A stretch of DNA of 64,000 nt from Lepidurus packardi (taxonomy: Eukaryota; Arthropoda; Branchiopoda; Notostraca; Triopsidae): contig JAKZAN010000004.1 in NCBI GenBank assembly GCA_023053545.1, positions 3,534,001 to 3,598,000 on the forward strand. Reading direction: 5' to 3'. The position numbers and the translations under genes were made by a program. Below are positions 19,326 through 31,403 of this stretch, in pieces (position 1 is the first letter of the stretch; each line of letters starts with the position of its first letter). A model generated the notes under the pieces. It was not told the DNA's origin. It did not search any database and saw only the letters and a list, made by a program, of their open reading frames with translations.

Positions 19326-22300
19326 TTACATGTAATCACGCTTGGCTTTGTAGCACCGCTTCCAGATTTCGCACAAGCAGACGGTTGAGTGAAACCGGTA
19401 GAATATAGCGAGAGGCATGCTCACGTTCGCTATGATGATCCAGGGCCACAAGCCGTAGAACTGGAGTTGAACTGGGTTCACGTCAGCACGGCTCTTTTCC
19501 AATGTGTTGACCGTCCACATAGCAAAATTCGCCACCAGTAAGAAGGTCACTACCTATATAAAAAGTCCCCTCCGTTGACATGATTCCGAAGCGCTGAAAC
19601 TAAAATTACCTCTCTTCCTGGTTTGCGTTTAATTTGGTCTCCGTGTGAAGAAACTGAACGCCTAGACGCATCTATTAGAGTAAACAATAAGGAAAGGAGG
19701 TTAAGAATTTCGTGTGTCCAATGCAAAGTGAAACAATAATACTAAATACCTAGAATGAATAACGTTTGCAGAAGAGCTTGGAGTACAGCCACTAGTGCAG
19801 TAACCAGTTCGATTGTCGTATCCTGTTGTTCGTCCATCTTGTACCTGGCAGCAATGATGGTGAACATATTGTAGGAAATTACTCCTACAAGTTAACCACA
19901 ATAAGTCAAAGTGAAGTTGCTATAGGTATATATAGTTATCCTCAATTGTTCATAATAGTGTTACCGACCTGTTTGACCAAACAGTAGAAGAATATCATCC
20001 AAGTCTATTGATCGCAAAGCATCAAATTTGAGCTCACGGTGTTGGAAGATGCCGATAATTATCGTGACGAAGGTCATAATGTAGAGAGCCAAGCGGGAGA
20101 TATTCACTTCCATGATTGCCATATGTTTGTAGTTCTCCCGGTTTATAAGCGCGAAGAAGACAATCAAACTAATAATGGTCATAACAAAGACAAAAATGCC
20201 CGAGAAAAGCCCTTTGTTGGCTCGTGCGCAGTCGATTGAATAATGATGTCTTGATCGGCGACTCATCGAGCTCCCACCTGCAGATTCTCCAGTGCCTTCG
20301 CCGGAAACAGTGTTTTTCCACATGACATACAGAATAGCGGCACAGATCAAAGAGTATTCGATAGCGCAAGGAAACAAAAACGGACTCGCATCCTGGACCA
20401 GAGTGCCCATCACATCCGAACGTCGACATTGGCCATGCAAAGATTCCGCTTCGTTATGGGTGAGGGAAGCCGACTGGGTATAGTTGGCTAGGAATTCTGC
20501 ATCGAAATTCCATGTCGCTTCTGTAATATTAGCAACAGCATGGCTGGTAGTAGTGACATCCGTGGTCAGCGTAGTGGTATGGACAGCGATAGGACTGGCT
20601 TGACCTACACCGTGGAAGGATTCGCTGTGATGACCGAATAAAATTTCGTGTTTGGTTTCTTCTATAATAATATTTAGCCAGATGCAAAGGTTCGTTGCGA
20701 TCATATGCATCAAGCCAAAGTGTGCCACTATGCGATGGCGGTAGACGGCCATTTTAGAGTTGAGGAAGATGAAGTACATTTGTATAAATGTAAAAACCAT
20801 GCGCGCTGCAGGCGCAATAGCCATGAACACGTCGTGACAGTGGCTTTCGACGTCAATTTCGAAGTATTGGGCAAATTCCAAACCGGAATAAATCATGCTA
20901 CCTACGCCGAAAGCTACTGCTCCAATCCGCAAATAAAATGAGCCGTGGTGTGTGCGTGCATCGCGCAATTCCTGGCTCATCGTACGGTGACGAATACGTG
21001 TAAATGACATTGGCACCCCAGGGGGCGGGGTTTCAGTCGGAGTGAGGGGCATTTCGGCCATTTCCACATCTTTGCAACTACCGCCATCTTTGGACCGCCG
21101 ATGTAACCCTATAAACAAATAGTGATGTGAACGTGAATGTCACAACAAAATACTGGGTCAACAAAACTTACAGAGCAGTGATCGTTTTGTATTGGGTGTT
21201 GGGGGTGGATACGTTGATTCTTTGATACCTGCTTTCTCGCGTACTAGCGAAATGAAAACGTACGCCAGATACAAGATACTACCAAGGTAAAGGTACAAAT
21301 AGAATCCCTAAATAATACAATTAAAAACGCACATGTGAACCGGTGTAAATTATTCTAAACTTTTTTTCAAATTATATATTGATCTACCACGTATGAAGTT
21401 GAAGTCACATGAGAAGATATGACTTCGGACATCGGAAGAGCTAGTCCCATTACGACCAATATTTTGCCATACAAGGCGCTGATCATTGCTATAAAGGCGG
21501 CACTATGGGGTGTAAGCCAAATAAATTTTGGTTAGAAAACGAATGTTGAGTGCTCTGGGTATTTGAAAAGTTGTACGGTATAGCTACGAAATACGGTCAA
21601 CTTACTCTCCGTTCTTTTTCCATTTCTTCTGACGTTCCTGGAAATTGACATCCAAATGTTCACTGTTCGGTGTTGGCTCTCGTAGCATGGACCGCCTGTT
21701 TCATTCAAAAGTTCATGTGAAATAGTTTATTAACTACCTTACACCATGATCATGTCTCTTGCACGCAATGCTATCCGTTAGCATTGACAGTTAAAGTAAA
21801 ACGGGTTAAAATGGGACCCATGTAGTTTCAAATACATATAGGGAAAACGCCGGCATGAGCAATTTGCATCCACATGATTGTTATTAACTCATTTCGCTGC
21901 CAGGCACGCAGAGTTTTTAAAAAAGCCCCCAAATGAGGTTATTGCTCTTTTACGCCGCATGCTATTTTGCCGTGATTTTAGGTCAAGGTATAAAAGCGCG
22001 CTTTTTGTTACATTTGTCTACTGCTAAAAGATAACTTTTTTGCTAAAATGTAGAAGGGGTTACCAAAAAACACCGAAAATAGGCGCCATGGAAGTTGCGG
22101 AGTCAATCTAAGTTATTCTCTAATCTGCTTTCCGTGAATGAAGCACGTTTTCCCTTCACAACTGTAGACGACTGACTGGCATTATAGATATAAATCACTG
22201 GCTATCATAGTGTAAAGGGTATTCTAAAAGCGAGGCATTGCTGTACAATCAGGTGTAACAAGAAGGTAACTTGATCTTAGATGAAATGAGAAAGAAACAA

Positions 22301-22853
22301 AAATTGCAAAGAAGTTCGTGGTTGGGTTGCTAAAAGTGCAATGGCAGAAGGAGCTCGTTATGTTACCTTTCCTGCTGCATATTATCGTGCATGGAAGTGT
22401 CCACCGTGACGGACTTGCCATTGGCGTTTACTATCCCACCAATTTGCGAACCACCTTGATCATGGCGGGTAAAGAAATACACGCTATTCTTATCTTTGGT
22501 GATCGTGTTCTGCACCGAACTATCACCGTTGCAGGAGTTGACATCGCATTCCGGAAGACTTTGTTCCGTTAGTACGGAAAGAGCCGAGGTGACTGTCATC
22601 TGCGCGGAATCCATGACCAAAAATTTGCCGTGACGACGGCCGTTTGCTTCGTTATCGGGCGGACTGGAAAAGTGGGAAAGTATTAAATCATATATTTCTT
22701 AATAAATCTTGGTTATGAAATAAACCCGATGTTTTGCTTGTCGATTTTTTTTTTCTCGCGATTTTTTTTAACCTCAGAGCTCTCGTGAAGGGCAAAAATA
22801 TATTCGGAAGGTGATCGTGACGTCACTGTAACAGTATTGATTATTTACCTCAT
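19326..22853 (-). CDS. Otop: Otopetrin proton channel, copy A
   Basis: Otopetrins are twelve-helix, proton-selective channels (vertebrate OTOP1-3; Drosophila OtopLa-c act in sour taste). Nine exons in transcription order (22853-22849, 22663-22367, 21695-21606, 21502-21391, 21307-21172, 21108-19969, 19884-19750, 19671-19610, 19553-19326) give 734 residues. Conserved blocks: FYLRIGAVAFGVGSMIYSGL, APAARMVFTFIQMYFIFLNS, VAHFGLMHMIATNLCIWLN, EETKHEILFG, ASPFLFPCAIEYSLICAAIL, GVISYNMFTIIAARYKMDE and the C-terminal NVSMPLAIFYRFHSTVCLCE. The loop after TKHEI is long and Thr/Ser-rich with N-glycosylation sites. The first coding exon carries only ATGAG; its phase-2 junction matches copy B, which supports it, though an ATG at 22614 is an alternative. 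One intron uses a weak donor, GTCGGT at 19968. Confidence 0.93.
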
Positions 22854-24834
22854 GGATTATATGTTCCGGGCCCGTCGTTATAAGGAAAGATGATAAGTTT
22901 TCGCTTGTTACACAAAAGTAGTAAATATTTAAGCTTAAAGTTCTATGGCAGTTCAAGTCTTTCTGTTGTGGGTTCAGTTGATCGGAAGCACTTGTTGCGC
23001 GGTAGATTAAGTATTGGTTTGGCAGAAGTTAATAATTTTGCAAATGCTTCAGCCGGTTGCGCATTGGTAGATGTGCTGTGCAACTCCAAAGGCAGGAATA
23101 CGATGGCTAGATAAGTGGCAGTTAAAGTGAGTAGACATACATTCTAACTGCATGGTTATATAGGCTTGGATTTCGAACACATGAACAGAATGAGTTTTTC
23201 GCGGTTTGAGACACATTTTCGCCATTTCACAAAACTTCAAACCCAAATGTTGAATGTGTCAGTAAACAAAAAGCAAAAAACTGTAAAACTTCTTTACGAA
23301 TCACATAAACGTAACAGATTTGTCAACTGTGCCTGCGTTCCATCGAATCTTTCTGGAATGTTCACTTCACTATTTGAAAACTAACGTTGCCGGCTGGCGT
23401 TCGTTCGTCAACTGAGGCACGGCGGCTAGCAACAGCAGCTTTTTGCGTAGCAGGGCCAGGAAAGCTCGCATGGGAGTTTTCTTTTCTGAATCATCTCAAA
23501 ATGGCGGGCGTAACTACGCTATTTGCGATAGAAACACATGCTAAAAGAGCCGGTGGATACGATGAATCTTTTGAAGAAAGCGAGAACCAGTTTCAGGTCA
23601 CAACAATCACAATAAAAACTCACCAGCTTAACATTTGTTCGGAAGGTGACCCTTCTTTTTTATGACCGTCAGTTGATCCGGTATGAACACTACGTCATGG
23701 TATTACAATTGGCTATTGAAGGATGTTCCAAAAGCGCGAATTTCCCCGTGCGAACTGCTTAGCGGCATCGTCATGTCTTTCGTGAAAAGACCGTGAGAAA
23801 GTAGGTCCCGTATTGTTTTCTCGGCTTTATATAGGCACTTACGGAATCTTTATATAACGTGATCAAAATCTGAACAAGGACTTTGAATCGAAACGATCTG
23901 AATCCGCAAGTAGATTGTGCAACCCGAATTTCTTGCTGGGGTTTGTCGTTCGGGTTTCGTAAACAAATTCGAAACTTCACGCCATTGGGTTATAAGGTGG
24001 TATATGCAACTTGTTCGTAGAATTAGTTACTCTAAAAAGGATATCTAATCAGCGTGATGGAATACGAGACAAGTTTTCCTAAAGTTTATATTAACGGGTT
24101 TCCCATTGACATAGCGTTTTTATTAAAGCATAGATAAGGAGCTTGTCTGAAGAATTGATTATCGGATGGCCATTAAAATCATAGCACGTTTTTAAGGCTT
24201 GAAACCAAATCAGTTTCTTTTAATACTTTTTTTAAGTCTCTATGAGTTGTTGTTATCATGATGATATAGCGAAGCACATACGGACCGGGTGGATATAGGA
24301 AGGTTTAAAATGCAATAGAACCGAATTTAAAAGCTTTACGAGGCTTATCTTTTAACTGTGTTGTCTGTTTATCCTTTGTTCTATCAGTGGCACTTCAGTT
24401 TTGGTTCCCCCTCCCTCCCTCTCCCCATTTTTTTTATTTCGAGTTAATTTTGCCTCGGGCGCGTGAGTGTGTTTCTTTTACAAATGCACATATGATGGTC
24501 TGGCTTGTATGAGACTGGCTTGTACTTCAGTATACGCGCTGTGATTGGATCTAACTAGAAATTACTCGCTAAAACTGACTTGCTAAAATTGAGCTGCGAA
24601 AAGTAAATCGAACTTTTTGTATTTAACAAGTAAACTAAGAAGATATATAAACCTCTTTACATAGTAAAAACTGGAAGAAGGGGTAACGAAAAATCAAACG
24701 AATAAAATACAAATACAATACAACTTTTGTTAGAGAAAAAAGGCCTCACAGAGGCGCTTATTTTGCGTTTGTTTAGTCTTTTTTCGTAATAGATTCTTTT
24801 AGATTGTAAATAAAAGATTATACTTTGCTAGTAT
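22854..24834. other. Spacer between the two otopetrin genes
   Basis: About 2 kb holding the promoter and 5' UTR of copy A and the 3' UTR of copy B. Short open frames occur (for example 23166-23384 and 23387-23665) but show no domain and no conserved splice structure. No second copy of an otopetrin exon is seen, so there is no sign of a third, decayed paralogue here. Confidence 0.6.
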
Positions 24835-27800
24835 TCATACTAATTCTTGTTTGACTTTATAACACCTTTTCCAGATCTCGCACAGACAAACGGTAGAGTG
24901 ATAACGATAGAAGATGGATAAAGGCATGCTGACGTTGGTAATAATGGTCCATGGCCAGGGTCCGTAAAACGCCATTTGGACGGGATGGGCGTCTGCGCGG
25001 CTTTTTTCGAGAGTGGTCACGGCCCACATGGCGAAGTTGGTCACCAAGAGAAAAGTCACAATTTCCCTGCCCGGCTTTTTATGCTGGTGTAACAAGCTAA
25101 AAGCAACGCGTTTGGAAGCATCCAGGATGAATAAACTCTGTGTAAGCGCTTGTAACCTACATTCAGAGAATTATAAGAAAAATGAAATGATAATACTGAT
25201 TAGTTTGCCTTTTCTTGTAGGAAAATTTTACTTACAGGGCAGCTAAAGCGGTGATCAAAACAAGGATGGTGTCCGTGTCTTGTTCGAGTGCAAAATGCGC
25301 AGCGATGATGGTGAAAGCGTTGTAAGTAATTACCCCGGTTTGGGCAATGACCAGCAAGCCGTTGTCTAATTCCATGGAACGCCATGCATCAAATTTCATT
25401 TCTCGCATCTAAGAGAAACAGAAGCGTTTCAAGGAATCTGTCGTAATTTTTATAAACTTGAGACTTATTTAGATGTACCTGAAAGATGCCGATGAGAACG
25501 GCCACAAAAGTCATGATGTAGAGGACCAGTTCAACCAAATGAACTTCAATAATGGCCATAGCTTTGTACTCGGGTCGGTTGAGCAGAACAATAAAGAGAA
25601 TCATGGAAATAATTGCTCCTACCAGGACAAAAATTCCAAAGAAGAGACCCTTATTGGCATTAGTACAGTCCACCGAGTAGTGGTGTGGACTCTGGCGCGA
25701 AGAAATTGTTCGTCGGCGATGACCTTGGCTGGTTTGTTTATCGTTTTGGTTTTGCGAATGGTTATGGCGGCTGTGTTTCCACATTTCATACATAACAGCA
25801 GCGCAAATCAAGGAATATTCAATCGCGCAAGGAAAGAGGAATGGACTGGCATCTTGGACCAAACGACCCATCAAATCTGTTCTGCGACATTCGTCTTTTA
25901 GGAGAGAAACAGCCCGTCGGTGCCTTTCTTGCAGAAAATCCGTGGTATTGCTCAAAATGACTGCGTCTGTTTTCCCCGTTCCGTCCACTAAAACGACACA
26001 AAATGCCCAATGAATTGACAAGGACAAGGAATGTCAAACCGTTCAAGTATGTATGCGCAAATTATAAGCCATGACTCTTTGATAAGTACAATGACTTGCT
26101 GCTGTTATGCACTGTCTTCTTTCCTGCTTTTTGTTTTGAATTTTTTGCTTACCTAATGTACCCCGACTGGTACCATGAAACATGTGTTGGGGATCGTGGT
26201 AGAAGTGTAGAATTTCGTGTTTCGTTTCCTGGATAATAATGTTGAGCCAAACGCAGAGATTCGTAGCTGTCATATGCATCAAACCGAATTGAGCCAGCAT
26301 ACGATGTGGATGTTTGCTTAGCTAAAGAAGAAAATTTTATTCTTCAAGTGTTTTTTTTCCCCTTTTTTTCAGTGCGAAAGGAGAAGGAAATAGTCGCTTG
26401 TCATTGAATAAGGGTAACAGTTGCGCTTACTTTAGAGTTTAAGAAGACAAAATAGGTTTGGATGAAGAAAAAAGTCATGCGGGCTGCAGGAGTCAAGGCG
26501 ACCAGAAAATTCGAGCAGTGAGAGTCCTCGTTGAAGTCGAAGTACTGTCCAAAGTCCAATCCGGAGTAAATCATCGCTCCGATACCAAATACTGAGATTC
26601 ATTCCATACAATTAACCCTTGTAAGTTAACAGCCAGATTTTTACTCAAAATTGAGGTCAAAAGTTCGTACCCACAGCACCCATACGAAGGTAAAACGAGC
26701 CATGATGATTGGCTTGGTTTTGATGACGGCGGGCCAACAAAGCGGGTAACGTCGGAGTAGTGGGAGTGTTTTCTCCCGAGTTCAGAGAATGGCACAAGGA
26801 AGTTTCCACGTCCTTCTCAAAGAGCACCTTGTTGTTATTTTGATGCGAAGAAGTCGAAGACACTGATGAAGAGCGCATCCAAGATGTATATTCTAAAAAT
26901 AAAATTGAAGAAAAAATTAACTTTTTTTTGTCTTTTAAGTTCTACGCGGGTCAAATGTGTTGCCTGCAATCACGCTGATCCACAAAATAAATCTAGATAT
27001 CTGAGTCGTCAAGAACTAAGCATGCATTTACTTCGCCAGGTGTGTTTGGGTATTTTCCAACTACTCCTTTTCTGAAGGGTGGCGTAGAAATAGCAGAAGA
27101 AGACGATAGCAGTGATGTACAAATACAGGTAAAAACCCTAAAGTAGACAGGTTATTTTAATTCGTATACATCTCATTACGTATCAGAGTGTAATTTTCTT
27201 ACCTCGTAAAAAGCTGACGGAATTTTCGCGGAAATCACTTCAGATAAAGGGAAAGCCATGCCCATGACCACCAAAACGACCGCGTAAAGTGCGCTAACTA
27301 CGGTCGCTGTGGCTTCGCTGGAATTAAACAAGGGTTGGCAATACATTTCGTGTGCACAAGAAAAGATTACAAGTTTTGTTAGTGTGTTAAGATCTTTATT
27401 TCTACAGAATGAGACACATTCACAAGGAACACCCGTAGGAAAATGGTAGCTATTTTTTTTCGGTCTCCTGGGTCTTTAAGCTCATGAAGCGATGTCGCAA
27501 TGTGTTTGTAAGAATAATCTTGCGGCGCCCTTAGCACCCTTCGTCCCTGAAAAGTTTGAGACGAGCTAAAAAAGGCCTATGTGTTTGCTAGCAACAGACA
27601 AAAAAAACGAAAAAAAAACGAGGACGGGGCCCCATATCTAGGCCTAGGTTAGCAGGGAAACCGATTTAGGGGAGTAAAGTGAATTGTTAAAAAGAATAGG
27701 GTGTGGTTGGTTCCTGGTTTGAACTAGTGTATAACTGGTTTGTTGTTCGGAAGTTTAACCTAGGGTCTATTTTTTTTCAAGTTCACCTTTAATAACGCTA

Positions 27801-28765
27801 CCTCAGGGCTTCCTAGTTTATATAACAAAGAGAAAGTCATAAGGAAATTGGACTTACTTCCCTTGTCGCTTCCATTGTTTGACTCGTTCCTTGTATTGCG
27901 AGTTCGCGAGTGACAACGGTGGCGGCTTTACAGGATAGGTTAACGTTTCGCTATGCGAAGGCACGTCAAATCTATGAAAATTTAAAAATATCCTAAGGAC
28001 CGGTACTTTCATCGACTTCCGTAGGTTTTTTTATTTGTAACTCGTTTTACTCTTTAGGTGGTAGATCGGTTGCTGCCATAGAATTCGGGGATACTATAGC
28101 CGTAGCAGTAGCAGTAGGCACTTTGGCACTTGGTACTTCAGTAATAGGAATAGGTTCGTTCTCTTCGGTTGTTCCCTCGATTTGGTTGCTTGATGTGTCC
28201 CCTTTCCACCTGTAAACGTTAATGGCACTAACGATTAGTGTGGATTGTTTACCCTAAAAGCGCGTGGGGTTCAGAATAGTTTTGAGAAATAAAAAAACTT
28301 GAGAGAGGCATGATAAAAAAGACAGTCTGGTTGGATGACAGATAGGTGGTACACGTTTTACGTGGAAGTCAGCACGTGCTCTCTATTCGAACTTCATCCA
28401 CTCTGTAAGGGACAGGCATTCAATAGTTATCGAGTACACGGAAACCATTCACGAGCAAGGACACGGGAAAACTTTGTATGTTGAAATCCGGACCAGAAAC
28501 GGATTAGGAAATCAAACGTAATTTACTCGCAATCTTACGGTAAAAAAAGTTTCTGCTTTCCTTTCTAACCCTTAGTGTCACTTTAAAGACTTCGGGAGAA
28601 GTTACAAATCCCCCGATAACATATGAGATGAATAAGAAATTAAACTTCAAGTGGGCTGTATGAAATTGCCGGACCCAAAGGAGATAGACAAAAAGATAAG
28701 CAAGGCTATAAAAACTTTATCAGATGAGTGTTTGTCAAAACTTACCTCACATGCAAAAACGCCAT
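24835..28765 (-). CDS. Otop: Otopetrin proton channel, copy B
   Basis: This is the second otopetrin, directly upstream of copy A on the same strand, so the pair looks like a tandem duplication. Eleven exons (28765-28746, 28209-28051, 27971-27858, 27317-27203, 27137-27032, 26892-26671, 26591-26431, 26321-26153, 25987-25479, 25408-25236, 25156-24835) give 689 residues. Blocks parallel copy A: GSFYLRMGAVFGIGAMIYSG, TPAARMTFFFIQTYFVFLNS, LAQFGLMHMTATNLCVWLN, QETKHEILHF, ASPFLFPCAIEYSLICAAVM, GVITYNAFTIIAA and the final NVSMPLSIFYRYHSTVCLCE. The second external loop is shorter than in copy A. The ATG at 28765 sits in a 20-nt coding exon that ends in phase 2, as in copy A. The N-terminal tail is acidic and Thr/Pro-rich. 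The intron pattern differs strongly from copy A in the C-terminal half. Confidence 0.93.
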
Positions 28766-29722
28766 AACGAGACACCTTTGTGATTTCGAGCAACGGAGTC
28801 CAGCTGTATGGGTCAAGGCAAAAGGAATGATTTTGGTGGGACTTTTACAATCTGGAAGGTGGAGTTCAAACTCACTCCATCGCGCCAAATAACTTATTAA
28901 CTGTGATAAGTAAGTCTATACTAGCATGATGTAGCATTAATCAATGTAGATGATGCTCGAACCACATTACAAGAAAAATTATTAATCAAGTGTTTTCCTC
29001 AAATTAAACGAACACAACTGCGGTCAACTGTTTTGTCACCAAGCTTTTAAGTTTTTGTTGGAACTCCGTCCTTATATATGTACGAATGGTCAGCAGGGGC
29101 CATAAGAAAATACCACCTCATTAAGATGTAAACATCGTCTTCATAGCGTCACTATATGCAGTCCTGAAGATGGGGGAAAGGTATATAACTGAAATGCTTT
29201 TATAGGTGTGAGTTTTGTGCTATATTTGGATAACTTCAATGCAGCTTCCTTCCACATGCAAAAATCTAGTAAAACAGTGGAACTGTTTCTCGATGGGAAA
29301 TTGCGTTGTTGTATTGCTCTATCTTTGTGTAGAGCTTAGAGGGGAAAGGAGATTATTTTGACTGGTTCTGGCCCGGATTTTATGATGTCACATGAGACCA
29401 GTTCTTTGTTGTTTTACTAATGAATTAATAAATGCGGATAAAACAGCCGAGAGATCGGCAATTCACTCTCATTTATATGCTTTACGAGCTTTTAGGCACG
29501 CGCTCCGTCTAATTTCGGATAATTAATTTTTTATTTCAAGGCTTTACTCGGTCATTGTGCAACAAGTCTATCCGTATCATTGTTAGCTGGCTGTTGCATA
29601 CACAGACCTTGAATGTACGCATGATTATCGAGAAACAAACAATTTATCCTTTAGGTCAAATTTCGAGCTCGTCGAACAAGTAACGTTTGACAGTGTAAGG
29701 TAAAGCCACTAGGGGGCGAAAG
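28766..29722. promoter_or_regulatory. Divergent upstream region of otopetrin B and EIF4G2
   Basis: The two genes point away from each other across this 0.96-kb stretch, which must contain both promoters. TATATATG near 29075 is a possible TATA element, but transcription starts cannot be placed from sequence. No coding block is recognised. Confidence 0.45.
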
Positions 29723-29781
29723 ATGTCAGACAGCCAATTTTTTTGTGCGGTCAGCCAGACGACGAGACACGGTCCTATTTC

Positions 29782-31403
29782 GTAAGTAGATTCCTCCTTT
29801 AATTTCACCATAATTGTCGGATATACTGTTTCGAGCCTTTACTGGTTACCGTGTACGCTATTCTTCCGATTTGGAGTATTAGTGGACAGTTTATTACCGC
29901 TGTGCTGCTTACGCAGTGACATTTTGGTGGCAGTAAAAGTTTTGGGTGTGTTACTGTTGTTCTTGACTCGGACAGCCATTTTGGAAGTTGAGCGATTTTG
30001 GTTTTCTTTGTCAGGATTTCGCTTGGTTTCTCCCCCGTCAGGTGAAATTATTATTTATTATCATACTTATTGTTCTCTAACTTATTTAATTACTCTCTTG
30101 TGCAGTTTTGGTTTTATAAAAGCAGTATTATTTCCTAACCAAACAGTTGAAATGAGCCTAGGCAGTTAGGAAATTAGCATCTGATTTCAACTTTGACAGA
30201 ATTCCGTGGTAATGCTTCTTGAACCAGAATTCATAGTTAAATGTACTCTGTCGTACAATTTTAAGAATTATTTGAATAAGTTGCCTCTTTTTGCATAGTG
30301 CATTGGCAAGGTGCAATGCCCTTTGGGATTATCTGCAACATTCCATTAATTGATATGGTATTGTTTGTCCTTGACTTTAAGTGTACACGCTTGTTTCTAC
30401 ACCCCTAATTCATATTTCTGTTGGTTTGCAGGTCTTTTACCTGAACTTCTGGTTCATTTACAGTGACGAGTTAACTATTTGGACATCGGCTATTAGTAAA
30501 GCTAATTCAGCAAAGCTTTATTTTATTTTTTTGTTAAAACGTGAGATTCAGCTATAGAAATAGTCTTGGCTTCTCACTGTGTTATTAGCTCACAGGTAGA
30601 CATTTGTGCTAAGGTATTGTATTATAAAAGTACGGATACTTATCAATTCACCCATATTTTGTAACGTCATATTTGGGGATCTTCCTCGTGCCGTTTCATC
30701 CCTCTTCTGTTTCTTTCCCTTACACTATGTAATAGTCTGTCAGGACGGCATAAATTAAGGGCTCGCTGCAGGACGCATACGCAGTTACGTTAAATCAACA
30801 GCGTTTCTTTGTTCGGGTCCTCATTCATATCCTTCTATAGGTTCTATAAATATTTTAGGAGGCAGTCGAAGCTATTCACTGCTAACTATTTTGCTTGTTC
30901 AAATGCGACCCACCACCTTAAAATTAAGTAAATAAATAAAAATATCTGGAATGTTGGTGAAAGCCATCTTGCTACAGCGGTTAAGGTTCTCCTTTGTGTT
31001 TGAAGATTAGACTCGACTAGACGCTTCCAGATGGCTTTTTATTTTGCCTATGAGTGCAAAAAAGTCGAACAGAGCTTAGTCTTCTGGAATTGTTTTTCGT
31101 TTTTGACGTCACTGGGCATCCCTTCTTTTAAACTAAACCAGTCTGACGCATACCAAATTATTGATTGAGTAACCGTTATTTGGAATTTCACAAGAAAGCT
31201 TAGTTCCAAGGAATTCCCCCAGTGTGCACGGTGCGATTTGTAATATCCCTTGCAGAGATCTCGGAAGACACAGTTCTGAACATTCCTTTAGAAAGTCTGC
31301 TCCTTCACTTGAGATCTAACTTCCTTTCATAAGAGAGCGGAAAGAAAGAAAGACGTTGCTGAGCTTCGTTTATTCATTGTGATATTGTTTCCCCTCTTTG
31401 CAG
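29782..31403 (+). other. Putative intron 1 of EIF4G2
   Basis: About 1.6 kb between the inferred first exon and the exon at 31404. It contains a 95-codon frame (29882-30169) with no recognised domain and a tRNA-like fold near 30960-31038. No gene is supported. Confidence 0.5.
30960..31038 (+). other. tRNA-like fold or degenerate tRNA relic
   Basis: AAAGCCATCT at 30960-30969 pairs perfectly with AGATGGCTTT at 31029-31038, enclosing 59 bases. The span from GCCATCT to AGATGGC is 73 nt, followed by a T-run like a Pol III terminator. The internal AGCGGTTAAGG resembles the D-arm/A-box of Leu or Ser tRNAs. However, a D-stem, an anticodon stem and a GTTCGAATC-type T-arm are not evident, so it is not a functional tRNA by inspection. 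It may be a pseudogene, a SINE head, or chance. Confidence 0.25.

Noticed and set aside
22854..23670. Possible extra otopetrin exon or small gene upstream of copy A
   Set aside because: None of the otopetrin blocks recur, and the frames lack conserved splice borders or domains.
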